A program made the position numbers and the translations under genes. Positions 56,214 through 64,000 of a stretch of DNA of 64,000 nt are shown here, one piece after another. The stretch is from Nocardioides eburneiflavus (lineage in GTDB: Bacteria; Actinomycetota; Actinomycetes; Propionibacteriales; Nocardioidaceae). Location of the stretch: contig NZ_SRRO01000001.1 of assembly GCF_004785795.1 (NCBI RefSeq), forward strand, positions 3,906,001-3,970,000, written 5' to 3'. The notes under the pieces were generated by a model, which was not told the origin of the DNA, searched no databases, and saw nothing but the letters and a program-made list of their open reading frames with translations. The number at the start of each line of letters is the position of its first letter. The stretch's first letter is position 1.

Positions 56214-57506
56214 TCAGGTCGCGGGGTGCTCCTGGAGGGTGTCCTCGCCTTCGAGGGCTGACTCGCCTTGCCGGGTGGCTGAGGAGGCGTAGGAACCCGC
56301 GAGGTATCGCCACGCCGCGAGCACGCTGAGAAGCACGACGAGCGACACCATCACGAGTGGTGGAAGCGTGTTGTCGAACCCTCCGACGGCCATCACGACC
56401 ATGGCCGCGACGATGCTGGCGCCCATCAGCACGGAGAACGTCAGGAGTGGTGCTACGAAGAACGCGCCCGTCGGCTGCCGTCTCAGCGTCAGGTACCCGG
56501 CAAGGGTGAAGGCCGGCAGCAGCACGGCAAGGTCGATGACGTGAATGGGATTGACCCACAGACCGGCATCCTCGACGCTCTGGGGCACATCACCGGAGAG
56601 CGTTGCCGGGATGAGCTCGCTCAGCCAGAGCGCTCCGAACATGACCCCGATCGCGATGGAGGTGTATCCCGCGAAAGCGCGTGCTGTGGGCTGGGGGAAC
56701 TCCTCGTTGTCGGCGCGCAGTCCCGGCACTGTCAGCATGACCGCATAGGCGCTCAACCCGAGCGCCGCGACATAGACCAGGAACAGCTGGTTGAAGTGGA
56801 CCGCCATCGAGTAGACGGTGTAGGCGTAGACGAGGTAGAGGAGCGTGCCGAGCCACACCAGCCCAGCTCGGTGGGACCCGTTGTGATGGCGGTAGCCGCT
56901 GATCCACAGCGTAACCACGGCGAACAGATTGCCGATGTCCTGGCCTCGCGCCTGGCTCGCCCAGTTCTCCGTCTCCTTGGCATACACGCCCTCATCCATG
57001 AGGCCAAGCACGCTCGCCACCGTCACCAGGGCGGAGATGGCCGTCGTCCAGACGAGAACCGACCTGGATCCGTGGGTCGTCATTGTCGCCTTCCTCATCA
57101 TCGTCGATCGTTGCGGGTGTCCTGGTGGTTCGGGCCTTCGGTAGGTCAGCGACCACCAGTGGGCTCCGGTCCGCTCGTCGCGAGTCCAGCCCGCCTTGAT
57201 CAGATCCGCGTCCAGCTCCTGGAGGCGTTCGACGGCGGTGTCGATCCAGCCGTTCGGCTCGGCGCGGTCGTCGAGGTCCTGGAGGCGCACGGCGGGGAAG
57301 CCGGCCCCGACGGCGACGTGCTCCTGAGCGTCATGAGCGCCGGGAGCGGTGGCGACGAAGCGGTACTGGGCGCTGCCGTAGCTGCCGGTCAGGGTGTTCA
57401 AGAGGGACGCGACCCAGGAGTGCTGGCCCAGTTCCTCGAGATGAACCTGGACGGTGTGGGGCTGCGGCGCGCCGACGCACGTGGTGGGTGGGACTCGCGA
57501 CGTCAT
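56214..57506 (-). CDS. two-part protein: small soluble domain fused to polytopic membrane protein
   Basis: An open frame of 430 codons from ATG 57506 (GGAGGTG 7 bp ahead). Residues 1-135 are soluble (HTVQVHLEELGQHSWVASLL; GWTRDERTGAHWWSLTYRRP) and look like a complete small actinobacterial domain. From the internal ATG at 57083, which has its own GAGGAAGG site, follows a 289-aa protein with about eight membrane segments (VYAYTVYSMAVHFNQLF; VIDLAVLLPAFTLAGYLTL). There is no stop between them. Either this is a real fusion or the internal start makes a separate protein and the stop of the first was lost. No family recognised for either half. Confidence 0.65.
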   Translation of the reverse strand: MTSRVPPTTCVGAPQPHTVQVHLEELGQHSWVASLLNTLTGSYGSAQYRFVATAPGAHDAQEHVAVGAGFPAVRLQDLDDRAEPNGWIDTAVERLQELDADLIKAGWTRDERTGAHWWSLTYRRPEPPGHPQRSTMMRKATMTTHGSRSVLVWTTAISALVTVASVLGLMDEGVYAKETENWASQARGQDIGNLFAVVTLWISGYRHHNGSHRAGLVWLGTLLYLVYAYTVYSMAVHFNQLFLVYVAALGLSAYAVMLTVPGLRADNEEFPQPTARAFAGYTSIAIGVMFGALWLSELIPATLSGDVPQSVEDAGLWVNPIHVIDLAVLLPAFTLAGYLTLRRQPTGAFFVAPLLTFSVLMGASIVAAMVVMAVGGFDNTLPPLVMVSLVVLLSVLAAWRYLAGSYASSATRQGESALEGEDTLQEHPAT

Positions 57507-57857
57507 GTGTGCACCTCCAGCTCCAGCGAACCCCTTCTTCCTCACCGCAGGGAAGGACCAAAGGCCCCTCCGAGCGTCTCGAAGGTCATCAACTTCTCGG
57601 ACGGCATGACGACCTGACGCGACTGCGAACGGCGGAACGTCAGCCCTCACCGCAATCCGCCCCGGATGGACTCGGCGGCTCGACGTTCGGAGGCCCCGGA
57701 CAGACGCACTCGCTGAGGCGCATCAAGTCCCATGCGGATGTCCCCGATGTGGTGCTCACGCGTCGGGCGAGCGCGACGAGGGACGATGGACGAGGGTCAG
57801 GGGTCTTGGGGTCCTTCGCCCCACGTGATGGGCGGGTGAGGGGCCTGTGTCCCACCC
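57507..57857. other. 351-bp gap between the fusion gene and the split membrane-protein gene
   Basis: Divergent promoter region. No gene with a ribosome site was found, and the frames present have the composition of non-coding GC-rich DNA. The right edge must carry the promoter of the gene later split by the IS21 element. Confidence 0.5.
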
Positions 57858-58016
57858 ATGTCTCCGACCCGACGCAAGCTCCGCACAGTCCCCACGCCCG
57901 TTCGTCGCCTGCGTTTCCTTGTGTCGACGGCACGTGAAAACTGACCCCCGGACGGCAACTGAGAACTGACCCCCTCCGAGACCCTGTCCTTGAACCTCGA
58001 GGCAGGGGGATACGGA

Positions 58017-59292
58017 GTGTTGTCAGTGGAGGACTGGGCTGAGATCCGCCGGTTGCACCGTGCGGAGGGAGTGCCGATCAAGGTGATCGCCAGGTCGATG
58101 GGGATCTCGAAGAACACGGTGCGCAAGGCGCTGCGTGATGAGGGTCCGCCGCGCTACGAGCGGCCCGCGCGAGGGTCGTTGGTCGACGAGGTGGAGCCGC
58201 GGATCCGCGAGTTGTTGCGGGTCACGCCGACGATGCCGGCCACGGTTGTCGCTGAGCGGATCGGCTGGGAGCACTCCGATCCGGACCCTGCGTACCCGGG
58301 TGAGCGAGCTGCGGCCGGTGTACCTGCCACCGGACCCGGCGTCGCGCACGACCTATGAGGCAGGCGAGCTGGCGCAGTTCGACTTCTGGTTCCCCGACAT
58401 CGAGCTCCCGGTCGGCTACGGCCAGACCAGGACGGCGAAACGGCTGCCGGTGATGACGATGTGCTCGGGCTACTCCCGGTGGACGGGTGCGGTGCTGATC
58501 CCTCGTCGAGAGTCTGAGGACCTCTTCGCGGGTTGGTGGCATCTGATCCAACAGCTCGGCGCGGTGCCGCGCACGCTGGTGTGGGACGGCGAGGGCGCGG
58601 TCGGGCGTTGGCGCGCCCGACGACCCGAGCTGACTGCCGAGTGTCAGGCATTTCGCGGCGTGCTCGGTGCCAGCGTGTACATCTGCAAGCCGGCTGACCC
58701 TGAGGCAAAGGGGATGCTGGAACGGTTCCACGACTACCTCGAGCGGTCCTTCCTGCCCGGGCGGACATTCACCTCACCCGAGGACTTCAACACCCAGCTG
58801 GGCAAGTGGGTGGCCAGGGCCAACACACGTCGGATGCGGGTGCTGGGCTGCTCGCCGGCGGACCGGATCGCAGCGGACAAGGCCGCGATGATGCCGTTGC
58901 CGCCGGTCGCGCCCGAGGTCGGCTGGCGCAAGAGCGTGCGGCTGCCGCGCGACCACTACGTCCGCGTCGACTCGAACGACTACTCGGTCCACCCGGCTGT
59001 GGTCGGACGGCGGATTGAGGTCCACGCCGACCTCGACCGGGTCTGGGTGACCTGCGAGGGCGCGGTCGTCGCCGACCACGTCCGGGTGTGGGCACAGCAC
59101 CAGACCATCACCGACTTCGAGCACACCGTCGCGGCCAAGCAGCTGCGTCACGGTCGAGCGGACCTGCTGCGGCCGGTCGCCGACGTTGTGACCGGTGAGG
59201 AGGTCGAGATCCGGTCGCTGACCACCTACGACCGAGTCCTCGGCCTGGTCGACGAACCGGACGACGAGCTCGTGGATGAGGAGGTGTCGTGA
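58017..59292 (+). pseudogene. istA: IS21 transposase IstA, frameshifted
   Basis: IstA cuts and joins the element's ends. The N-terminal helix-turn-helix (VPIKVIARSMGISKNTVRKA) is in the first frame up to about 58278. There an extra G (CACTCCGATCC for CACTCCATCC) shifts the frame, and TLRTRVSELRPVYLPPD with the DDE catalytic core (LAQFDFWFPD, LVWDGEGAVG, KGMLERFHDYLE) lies in the second. GTG 58017 has AGGGGG ahead and gives the usual family start. Unless a ribosomal shift rescues it, IstA is not full length. It is the only visible lesion in the element. Confidence 0.85.
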
Positions 59293-60101
59293 TGGCCACC
59301 CGTGCCACGAAGACGGCATCGAAGACGGGTCGTGATGTCACCAGCGAGTTGGAGTTCCTGACCCGAGCATTGAAGGCACCCACGCTGCGCGAATCGGTCG
59401 CCCGGCTGGCTGAGCGTGCCCGCGAGGAGTCCTGGACCCATGAGGAGTTCCTGGCAGCGTGCCTGCAGCGCGAGGTGTCAGCGCGCGAGTCCCACGGTGG
59501 CGAGGGCCGGATCCGGGCCGCCCGGTTCCCGGCACGCAAGTCGTTGGAGGACTTCGACTACGACCACGCCCGTGGCCTGAAGCGGGAGACCATCGCGCAC
59601 CTGGGCACCCTGGACTTCGTCGCCGGCAAGGAGAACGTCGTGCTCCTCGGCCCGCCCGGCACCGGGAAGACCCACCTGGCCACCGGGCTGGCGATCCGGG
59701 CCTGTCAGGCCGGGCACCGCGTCCAGTTCGCCACCGCGTCCCAGTGGGTCGACCGGCTTGCCGACGCCCACCACGCCGGCAGGCTGCAAGACGAGCTCCG
59801 CCGACTGGTCCGCTATCCGGTGCTGGTCATCGACGAGGTCGGCTACATCCCGTTCGAGCCCGAGGCAGCCAACCTGTTCTTCCAGCTCGTCTCATCGCGC
59901 TACGAACGCGCCAGCCTGATCGTCACCAGCAACAAGAACTTCGCCCGCTGGGGCGAGGTCTTCGGCGACGACACCGTCGCTGCCGCGATGATCGACCGGC
60001 TCGTCCACCACGCCGAGGTCATCGCCCTGAAGGGCGACTCCTACCGGCTGAAGAACCGAGAGCTCGGCCGCGTCCCCGCGGCCGTCAACGAAGAGAACTA
60101 G
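59292..60101 (+). CDS. istB: IS21 helper ATPase IstB
   Basis: A 269-aa DnaC-like AAA+ ATPase that selects targets for IstA. Walker A is LLGPPGTGKTHLATGLA near residue 120, Walker B is VLVIDEVGYIPF and the sensor region is SLIVTSNKNFARWGEVFGDD. The start overlaps the istA stop as TGATG; a GTG one codon earlier is possible. The gene looks intact. Confidence 0.95.
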   Translation: MATRATKTASKTGRDVTSELEFLTRALKAPTLRESVARLAERAREESWTHEEFLAACLQREVSARESHGGEGRIRAARFPARKSLEDFDYDHARGLKRETIAHLGTLDFVAGKENVVLLGPPGTGKTHLATGLAIRACQAGHRVQFATASQWVDRLADAHHAGRLQDELRRLVRYPVLVIDEVGYIPFEPEAANLFFQLVSSRYERASLIVTSNKNFARWGEVFGDDTVAAAMIDRLVHHAEVIALKGDSYRLKNRELGRVPAAVNEEN

Positions 60102-60662
60102 AACCAGGGGGTCGGTTTTCACTTGCCGCGCGGGGGTCAGTTTTCAGCCGCCGTTGACACCTTGGCACCGGGTTCAACGACCTGTTCCTCCTGCATGCGG
60201 CCGTCCGTGCCCCAGGGCTCGTCACGCTGGTCCTGACGCTGGCATCCCTCGACGTGAGTTGTCTTGCCGCGTCGGTCAGTCCTGCGACCAGAGTGCGCAC
60301 GATCGCCGGGATCCTCGGCGCTCGCGGTTGCGCTCTGCGGCATGTGGGCCTACCTCGCCGTGGACAACGCCGTGACGGGTGGCGTGTCGACGGGCAGCAA
60401 GCTCGTGGAGGCCGAGGCGGTGGTCCGCCTCGGGATGGCACTGGACCCAGCTGTGCTCGTGCCGATGTACGCCGCGGCGGCGGTGTTGTTGTGGCGGCGC
60501 GCACCATGGGGCTTCGCGCTTGCAGGTCTTGGGGCTCTTCGCGGGCCTCCTGCACCAGCTCACCCACCTGGTGGATGGCGTTCCAGGTCATGGCCGAGGT
60601 CCCCCATCCCGTCGCCTTCGACCCCGGCGAGCCCGTCATCGTGCTGCTCTACCTGACCACAC

Positions 60663-61207
60663 GGCACCAAGGCGTGAGATTCCAGCGGATCAGGGGCGTC
60701 ACGTGCGACACCCCATGCCACACTGCAGGCAGGCGTCGCGGTACCTCGGGCACGTGGGGGTGTGGCGCCTGGACAGAACCGTCCACGGGTCACGCATCCT
60801 TGGGCGGTTTTGTGCGTCAGGCCCGAGCCGTGAGGGACACCATCCGGGTGCTGACCCTTGGGTCCTGCGCGCGGTCGGAACGTTGCCAGCAGCGCCTTGG
60901 CCTGCGGCGCCGGTTCCGCGCCGGCCATCATTGCGGGACCCGACTCTCGCCAGCGATATCGACCGCTGGATCGCGTACGCGCACGAACTGGAGGGGCGCG
61001 CGAAGGATGGCAGCACGGAGCCACCGAGCCGGGCGGCGGAGCACCCCTACCCAGTGGCCTGCGCGTCGTTCACGCGCTCGCCAGCCGGCAGGCCTGAGCG
61101 GCTCGTCCAGACATCGAGACCGGTCCGGGACACCGTGGAACGGTGCCGTCGGACGTCCCGGGACAGCACACGACAGGATTCTGCCGGTCCCGATCCCGAA
61201 CCTCGGA
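60663..61207. other. 545-bp gap downstream of the split gene
   Basis: No reading frame here has a ribosome site or a recognisable product. Short frames are arginine- and proline-rich in both directions. It is probably decayed coding sequence continuing from the split membrane-protein gene. Confidence 0.5.
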
Positions 61208-61951
61208 CTACCTGACCGGCGACGGCCGGGCCGGTGGGCTGTCGTGGGGCCGTCCGGCGCCGCGGGCCTCGTCGAGTATCAGGCGCGCCATCTCGAACGG
61301 GGTCAAGGCTGCGAGCTGGGCGTCCTGGGTGAGCCATCGTTCTGCCTCGTCGAGGTCGAGTCCTTGCTCCAAGAGGTAGCCGATGGCCCTGTCAACAGTC
61401 TGCCTGGTTCGGATCTGCGCAGGTGCGAGCTCGGCGTCGAGCCTGGAACGGAAGCCAAGGTCGTCGTTCAACACCGAGGTGTCTGGCACGGCGCCAACCG
61501 CGTGTTCGATCCAGGAGACACGGCCGGTGAACGCCTGTGCGTGCCGCGAGTAGACGGTGACGATCGCCGTGAGCCGGGTCTCTGCCGCGATGTGCAGCGC
61601 GAGGCTCGACCGCATCGTGTGGAGAGTGGGTTCGCCGGTGCCCGGGTTCACTGCACCCTCCTTGTCGATCATGGTGAGGGTGAGGTCCTCGTCGACGAAC
61701 CAGATGCTCAACGCTGAGGCAGGGACCATGTCGAGGACAGCCTTCGCCACCCGGCGCAGCCTGTCGTTGGTCGTCTCGTCACCGAAGGCGGCCAGCTGCT
61801 CGATGGCCTCTGCGGTGGCCGGCAGTAGTTGCAACACGGATGCCTGACTGGCGTCGACACGCTGACCAGCCAGCTGCTGGGTGTGCGTACGCCTTCCCTC
61901 AACAACGTACCCGTCACTCCCATGGAGTGCTGACACGCGCTGCCGCGTCAT
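61208..61951 (-). CDS. GAF-ANTAR domain RNA-binding regulator
   Basis: A 247-aa regulator. A GAF-like sensor occupies about 45-165 (VAKAVLDMVPASALSIWFVD; RSSLALHIAAETRLTAIVTV). A C-terminal ANTAR domain (about 178-235, IRTRQTVDRAIGYLLEQGLD, AERWLTQDAQ) binds paired hairpins in nascent RNA to prevent termination. ATG 61951 was chosen as the domain start plus a short leader. It is intact amid decayed neighbours and reads away from the MFS remnant. Confidence 0.88.
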   Translation of the reverse strand: MTRQRVSALHGSDGYVVEGRRTHTQQLAGQRVDASQASVLQLLPATAEAIEQLAAFGDETTNDRLRRVAKAVLDMVPASALSIWFVDEDLTLTMIDKEGAVNPGTGEPTLHTMRSSLALHIAAETRLTAIVTVYSRHAQAFTGRVSWIEHAVGAVPDTSVLNDDLGFRSRLDAELAPAQIRTRQTVDRAIGYLLEQGLDLDEAERWLTQDAQLAALTPFEMARLILDEARGAGRPHDSPPARPSPVR

Positions 61952-61974
61952 CGACGACGACAGGGGAGCCGCAT

Positions 61975-62934
61975 TGCCAGCAGAAGGCCCGCGGGCCCGC
62001 GATCTGGGGAGCAATAGGCTGCCTCGGCATCGCCGTCGGCGTTGCGCTGGGCGGCGTCCTCACCACGTGGACCAGCTGGGAGGCCATCTTCTGGATCAAC
62101 GTGCCGATCGGCGTTCTGGTCATCGCCGCCACCCTCCAAGTCGTCGCGAAGGACCACAAGGGACCCGCCAGCCTGGCCCAGTTCGACGTTCCCGGGGCCT
62201 GGTCGGCGTCGGATCACTCGCCACCTTGATGTTCACCCTGGCGCGTGTGGAGTCCCAGGACTGGGCCTCCCTCCAGACCGCTCAGCAGCCCTTGGTGCAC
62301 CCGCACACCTGGAGGATCTCGAGCCTGGTGTCGAGCACCACGGTGATGCTCGCCATCACCGGACTCCTCATGGCAGTGGTGTTCCTGACCTCCATCCTCG
62401 GACAGACGGCCCTCGGCTACTCCCCCTGGAGTCCGGACTCGCGTTCCTTCCGCTCGCCGCGACCCTCGTCGTCGGCACCCACCTCGCCGCTCACGGCAGT
62501 GCCCACCTCCCGGTCCGCACCATTGCCGCCTTCGGCCTCGCCGTCGTCGCAACCGGTGGCGTCCTCCTCTCCCGGGCCGACGACGCGTCCTCCTACGTCG
62601 GCGGACTGCTCCCCGGACTGTGCCTCATCGGGGTCGGTGCGGGCCTGGTGTTCGCTGCCGTCGCCGGCACTGCCATGAGCGGCGTTCGCGCCGAGCACGC
62701 CCGCATGGCATCGGGATTCCTGATGACGGGACACGAAGTCGGCGCAGCCGTCGGAGTGGCCGTCATGTCAGCTATCGCGGGCACGGCGGGCAACCTCGCG
62801 GCGGCATCAGGCGTGGCCGAGGCGTACGGTCGCGGCGCCCAGACCATCACCGTCGCGGCCGTGGTTTCGCGGTCCTGGCCGCCGCATGGATGCTCAGCGG
62901 CAAGGCCTACGCCGCTCACATGCACATGCACTGA
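61975..62934 (+). pseudogene. DHA2-type MFS transporter, truncated and frameshifted
   Basis: The 5' part of the gene is missing. IWGAIGCLGIAVGVALGGVL and WEAIFWINVPIGVLVIAATL represent the middle helices of a 14-TM drug transporter. The frame shifts near 62205, near 62430 and near 62865. After the last shift AVLAAAWMLSGKAYAAHMHM leads to the true stop at 62932-62934. The gene is non-functional; no start codon region is left. Confidence 0.85.
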
Positions 62935-63026
62935 CTGAGGCCGCAGTCGAGGCGTCCGTCCTGGACACGTCTGGTGGTCTCGTGGATGCCGATGAGCCGA
63001 GATGACGAACCGACAGTGTGCTGGTT

Positions 63027-63072
63027 CAGGACATCCCGGACACATGTCTCACGACATCCCGGACAGATGTCT
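63027..63072. repeat. 23-bp repeats at the left end of the IS481-like element
   Basis: Two 23-bp copies (63027-63049 and 63050-63072) of the pattern CA-G/C-GACATCCCGGACA-C/G-ATGTCT, plus a partial third copy beginning CAAGACATCC at 63073. They precede the transposase and likely form the transposase binding sites. CCGGGATGTCC at 63960-63970 is the inverted counterpart. Confidence 0.7.
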
Positions 63073-63970
63073 CAAGACATCCGCGACACCGCGCTGATGC
63101 TCAGCCATGTCAAAGGCACGCTTGGTCATCACCGCCGTTGTCGTGGAGGGGCGACCCGTCGCCGAGGTCGTCGCGACCTACGGCGTGTCCCGCTCGAGGC
63201 TCTACGAGCTCCTCGCCCGCTACCGAGACGAGGGCGAAGCCGCCTTCGAACCCCGCTCCAAGGCCCCGAAGACCTCGCCGAGAGCAACCCCGCCCGCGAC
63301 CGTCGACCCGGTCCTCACGCTGCGCAAGCAACTCCTCGAAGCCGGCCACGATGCTGGCGCGGAAACGATCTGCTGGCACCTGCTCCAGCACCACGAGGTG
63401 AGGCTGGCGCGGGCCACGATCCACCGGATCCTGACCCGCCACGGCGCCGTCACCCCCGAGCCGCGGAAGCGACCCAAGTCGTCCTACATCCGGTTCGAAG
63501 CAGCAATGCCGAACGAGTGCTGGCAGTCCGACTTCACCCACTACCCCCTCACCGACACAGCAACCTTCCCCAAGGGCGTGGAGATCATCACCTGGCTCGA
63601 CGACTGCACCCGCTACGCCCTGCACATCTCCGCACACCGGGCGATCACACCCCGATCGTGAAGGCCACCTTCCGCGAAGCCGCAGGTCAGCACGGCATCC
63701 CCGCCTCGACATTGACCGACAACGGGATGGTCTACACCGTCCGCCTGGCCGGCATCGGTCGCCGCGGCGGCCGCAACGGCTTCGAGCAACAACTCCGCGA
63801 CTGGCACGTCGTGCAGAAGAACAGCCGGCCCAACCACCCCACCACCTGCGGGAAGGTCGAACGCTTCCAGCAGACCATGAAGAACTGGCTACGCGCCCAG
63901 CCCACCCAGCCCGCCACCATCGCAGCACTACAGACGCTGCTGGACCGGTTTGAACCGCCCCGGGATGTCC
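63029..63970 (+). mobile_element. IS481-family element, internally deleted
   Basis: Bounded by GGACATCCCGG (63029-63039) and its inverse CCGGGATGTCC (63960-63970). It contains one transposase gene that stops matching the family after about 285 residues, right before the right-hand repeat. This suggests a deletion removed the 3' third of the gene. Exact outer ends are uncertain because only 11 bp of the terminal repeat can be matched by eye. Confidence 0.55.
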
Positions 63971-64000
63971 GGAGAGCTGATTCGTTGGAAGGATCACTCT
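63107..64000 (+). pseudogene. IS481-family DDE transposase, frameshifted and 3' truncated
   Basis: The N-terminal HTH (VAEVVATYGVSRSRLYELLA) and HTH-like linker lead into the rve catalytic core. Asp in NECWQSDFTHY is in the first frame up to about 63650, where a slip in ATCACACCCC leads to an early stop at 63659. The second frame carries Asp of STLTDNGMVYT and Glu of GKVERFQQTMKNW. After TLLDRF it runs into the terminal repeat rather than the expected DEYNxxRPH region. It is open to the window end. Confidence 0.8.

Larger units (their letters stand above)
57922..60159 (+). mobile_element. IS21-family insertion sequence, complete, with target duplication
   Basis: A 2238-bp element. The left end starts TGTCGACGG (57922) and the right end closes CCGTTGACA (60159). 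Each terminus carries repeated blocks of the CTGAAAACTGACCCCC type: TGAAAACTGACCCCC and TGAGAACTGACCCCC on the left, and their complements on the right, typical IS21 transposase sites. The flanks CCTTG (57917-57921) and CCTTG (60160-60164) are the 5-bp target duplication. It carries istA and istB. Confidence 0.93.
57858..60662 (+). pseudogene. multi-pass membrane protein gene split by IS21 and frameshifted
   Basis: Removing the IS and one CCTTG copy rejoins 57858-57921 to 60165 onward in frame, giving SPTRRKLRTVPTPVRRLRFL then GTGFNDLFLLHAAVRAPGLV. Downstream, reading must shift near 60325 (into ALCGMWAYLAVDNAVTGGV) and near 60531, where GGGG replaces GGG. A further shift near 60575 restores VMAEVPHPVAFDPGEPVIVL. 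Homologous text ends near 60662. So the gene was already, or later became, inactive. Family not identified. Confidence 0.8.

Noticed and set aside
57640..57933. 97-codon minus frame before the IS21
   Set aside because: It spans the 5' part of the split + strand gene and the IS left end, so it cannot predate the insertion as a gene.
63027..63095. CRISPR-like repeats
   Set aside because: The copies are adjacent with no spacers, number only two to three, and lie at the end of a transposase gene, so they are IS terminal repeats.

Overview
This is chromosomal DNA of a high-GC actinobacterium. Codon third positions are almost all G or C, genes are tightly packed with many ATGA or TGATG overlaps, and GTG starts are common. 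The gene order gcvP - MerR - bifunctional nuclease - MerR - FHA - gcvH - DUF881 - DUF1290 - DUF881 - CDP-alcohol phosphatidyltransferase is the conserved actinobacterial cluster known from the Mycobacterium tuberculosis Rv1822-Rv1832 region. Overall style fits Nocardioides or a close relative in the Propionibacteriales; that placement is inference.

Layout. 1-19.5 kb is housekeeping: a UvrA-type ABC ATPase (5' end outside the window), an alpha/beta hydrolase, a hidden 52-aa zinc ribbon, homocysteine S-methyltransferase, the RNA polymerase-recycling ATPase HelR, a hotdog thioesterase, a zinc-peptidase lipoprotein, an autoregulated-looking wHTH/4TM pair, an aldo/keto reductase, a cyclophilin lipoprotein, OsmC, FdhD, SbcD-SbcC and TldD-TldE. 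19.5-22.3 kb holds a three-gene membrane module (SPFH/SHOCT protein, zinc-ribbon protein, small membrane protein) resembling ydjI-ydjG-ydjH of Bacillus subtilis. 22.4-35.2 kb holds a serine hydrolase, glycine dehydrogenase behind a glycine riboswitch, the conserved MerR/FHA/GcvH/DUF881 cluster and two CNNM-type CBS membrane proteins.

35.4-57.5 kb is more accessory and signalling-rich: sulfatase, SLC13/ArsB-like permease, HesB-like protein, a STAS plus degenerate anti-sigma-kinase pair, a lipoprotein/histidine kinase/response regulator operon, a frameshifted threonine dehydratase, a secreted PLD-like protein, a DUF421 remnant fused onto the start of a DUF2254 gene, a membrane metallophosphoesterase-like protein, an SMR pump with a divergent TetR regulator and twin operators, a 7TM-PAS-SpoIIE phosphatase, a MEDS/anti-sigma-type kinase, a NYN-fold protein that has lost its active site, and a secreted subtilisin. 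A ~120-bp decayed copy of the 5' end of the SpoIIE phosphatase gene lies 4.7 kb from the intact one, in the same orientation.

57.5-64 kb is a region of decay: a complete IS21-family element with a CCTTG target duplication has split a membrane-protein gene, which carries further frameshifts. istA of that IS is itself frameshifted. A DHA2-type MFS pump is a multi-frameshift remnant, and the window ends in an IS481-family transposase with a frameshift and an apparent 3' deletion. Only a GAF-ANTAR regulator looks intact here.

No CRISPR array, rRNA, or intact tRNA was seen. No single locus is clearly a new system. The most worthwhile leads are the partner-switching and pseudo-NYN island (49.7-54.2 kb), the YdjGHI-like trio, the 47-aa arginine-rich gene with its 36-bp symmetric upstream element, and the repeated inverted repeat before two MerR-cluster genes.
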